From a bacterium (lineage in GTDB: Bacteria > Latescibacterota > UBA2968 > UBA8231), in contig JAQCJA010000262.1 of NCBI GenBank assembly GCA_027593305.1, forward strand, positions 1 through 6,780: a stretch of 6,780 nt of DNA, given 5' to 3'. Position 1 is the first letter of the stretch; each line of letters starts with the position of its first letter. Made by a program: the position numbers and the translations under genes. The notes below the pieces were generated by a model that was not told the DNA's origin, searched no databases, and saw only the letters and a list, made by a program, of their open reading frames with translations. Shown piece by piece: positions 5,964 to 6,780 of this stretch.

Positions 5964-6577
5964 GGGCTTGTCACCAGGCAGGGTGTGACGGCATCGACCA
6001 CATCCTGCGGCGAGCGCACCCAGACGGCGGCCATACCTGCGGCCCGTGCGCCAGCGACGTTCTCCTCGGTGTCGTCAAAGAACAGGATCCCTTCCGCCGG
6101 TACACCGATGCGCTCAGCGACAGCGGCAAAGGCCTCAACGTCGGGTTTGCGCAGCCCCAGGCTGCAGGACAGAAAGACCTGCTCGAAGGATTGCAGGACG
6201 GGCGCATACAGTGTTGCCCAGGCTCTGTGGTGAGTGACGTTCGTATTGGTAAAGGCGTAGAGCGGGAGACTGCGGGCCAGTGCCGGCAACAGATCTGCCA
6301 CCTCGTGAATGAGTCCGGTGTAGATCGCATTCCATCCCGTGGCGAACTGCTCATCGGACAGGTCGACGGCAAGCAGCGAGCGCAGGGAGGCAAAATACTG
6401 CGAAGCATCGATCTGGCCACGCTCGTGACGCTCATAGGACTCATCGAAGTGGAACCGCTGCCTCAGATCGGCGGCATCCCGTCTGGCCGCTGCGGCCCAG
6501 TGTGCCATGGCCCGGTCGAAATCAATCCCTATGACAACGTTGCCCAGATCGAAGAGCCATGCCTGAATCGCGCTCAT
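5960..6577 (-). CDS. HAD-superfamily hydrolase, YihX-like (putative phosphatase)
   Basis: A 205-residue cytoplasmic HAD hydrolase with all four motifs. Motif I is WLFDLGNVVIGIDF, with nucleophile D10. Motif II is YAFTNTN (T110). Motif III is GLRKPD (K144). Motif IV is ILFFDDTEENVAGARAAG (D168, D169). A helical cap lies between motifs I and II. The DLGNV form of motif I, with Gly at the usual second Asp position, and the following IDF are typical of the YihX group, whose E. coli member is an alpha-glucose-1-phosphatase. A sugar-phosphate substrate is plausible but unproven. It is the first gene of the right block. Its TGA overlaps the lipoprotein ATG by four bases. The ribosome site before ATG 6577 is weak (GGTGTGGTGAG runs right up to the start). 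Confidence 0.9.
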   Translation of the reverse strand: MSAIQAWLFDLGNVVIGIDFDRAMAHWAAAARRDAADLRQRFHFDESYERHERGQIDASQYFASLRSLLAVDLSDEQFATGWNAIYTGLIHEVADLLPALARSLPLYAFTNTNVTHHRAWATLYAPVLQSFEQVFLSCSLGLRKPDVEAFAAVAERIGVPAEGILFFDDTEENVAGARAAGMAAVWVRSPQDVVDAVTPCLVTSP

Positions 6578-6780
6578 CTCACCACACCCATCGTGTCGGA
6601 ATCCACAAGTCCTCTCAATGCAACTATAGTTGCGTCAGCATGATTGTTCCTCAAAGGCTCTGTCGCTGGCAAAGTAGCGCTGTCCCACAGACAATGGCCA
6701 ATCACACCATGCGTGTCCCCCCCTATCTGCCAATATGAGGTGAGACACTTGCCTTCTGTAGTTTACTGAGCAGGGTGAAG
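6578..6780. other. Upstream intergenic region with no recognised gene
   Basis: Apart from the palindrome at 6620-6633 I see no supported gene here. A minus-strand frame is open from the window edge to a TGA at 6637-6635 (47 codons), and another ends at 6723. Neither gives a recognisable protein end. The region most likely carries the promoter of the HAD-lipoprotein-hydrolase operon. Confidence 0.4.
6620..6633. promoter_or_regulatory. Perfect 14-bp palindrome GCAACTATAGTTGC
   Basis: Perfect dyad without spacer, 42 nt upstream of the HAD gene start. On the minus strand it contains TATAGT, a five-of-six match to a -10 box, so it could be an operator laid over the promoter of the right-hand operon. 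No good -35 box lies 16-18 nt upstream; TTGAGG is present but 20 nt away. The role is inferred. Confidence 0.4.

Noticed and set aside
5744..6643. 299-codon plus-strand open frame opposite the lipoprotein and HAD genes
   Set aside because: It is a shadow of two well-supported minus-strand genes and its translation resembles no protein family.
6635..6778. 47-codon minus-strand frame entering from the right edge, as the end of an upstream gene
   Set aside because: The translation is not recognisable and the length is within chance for this composition.

Overview
The window comes from a GC-rich Gram-negative bacterium: coding density is high, there is a lipoprotein signal with an LAGC lipobox, and a secreted carbohydrate-active-type enzyme sits next to a sulfatase. 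The mix of sulfatase, glycoside-hydrolase-like protein and YtrA-type ABC operon would fit a marine or soil gammaproteobacterium or a planctomycete-like polysaccharide degrader. I cannot fix the taxon from sequence alone. Every gene I can support is on the minus strand, so the window reads from right to left. The long plus-strand open frames are antisense shadows.

Right block (6577 down to 2675). Four tightly packed reading frames form what looks like one transcription unit. They are a HAD-superfamily hydrolase (6577-5960), a lipoprotein with a HEVGTH metal-site motif (5963-4872, ATGA overlap with the HAD gene), a secreted TIM-barrel glycoside-hydrolase-like protein (4863-3448) and a sulfatase relic (3439-2675). 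The sulfatase keeps its N-terminus, the C-A-P-S-R active-site signature and its C-terminal domain. It carries an in-frame TGA, a 22-bp tandem duplication and a large internal deletion, so it is a pseudogene. Upstream, 6578-6780 holds a perfect 14-bp palindrome (GCAACTATAGTTGC) and no recognisable gene.

Left block (2645 down to 1). An 83-nt gap holds a perfect 8-8-8 inverted repeat (AGTGTGTC-N8-GACACACT), a good candidate operator. Downstream of it lie a 60-residue helix-turn-helix protein (2591-2409), a YtrA-type GntR repressor (2390-1986), an ABC transporter ATPase (start 1982) and an ABC-2-type permease (start 1072, cut off by the window edge). This is the usual layout of a self-regulated repressor plus ABC exporter operon. 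The permease is unusual in continuing, after its last membrane helix, into a soluble domain that resembles the start of a beta-propeller.

The strongest oddity in this block is at the ATPase-permease junction. The ATPase frame has no stop codon before the window edge. It runs through a G8 tract (minus strand, 1079-1086), and one extra G would restore a normal TGA overlapping the permease ATG as ATGA. This is either a homopolymer error in the sequence or a real, possibly switchable, frameshift. I found no obviously new multi-gene system. The items most worth a second look are the G8 junction, the decayed sulfatase, the lipoprotein's HExxxH motif, the permease-propeller fusion and the operator-like inverted repeat.
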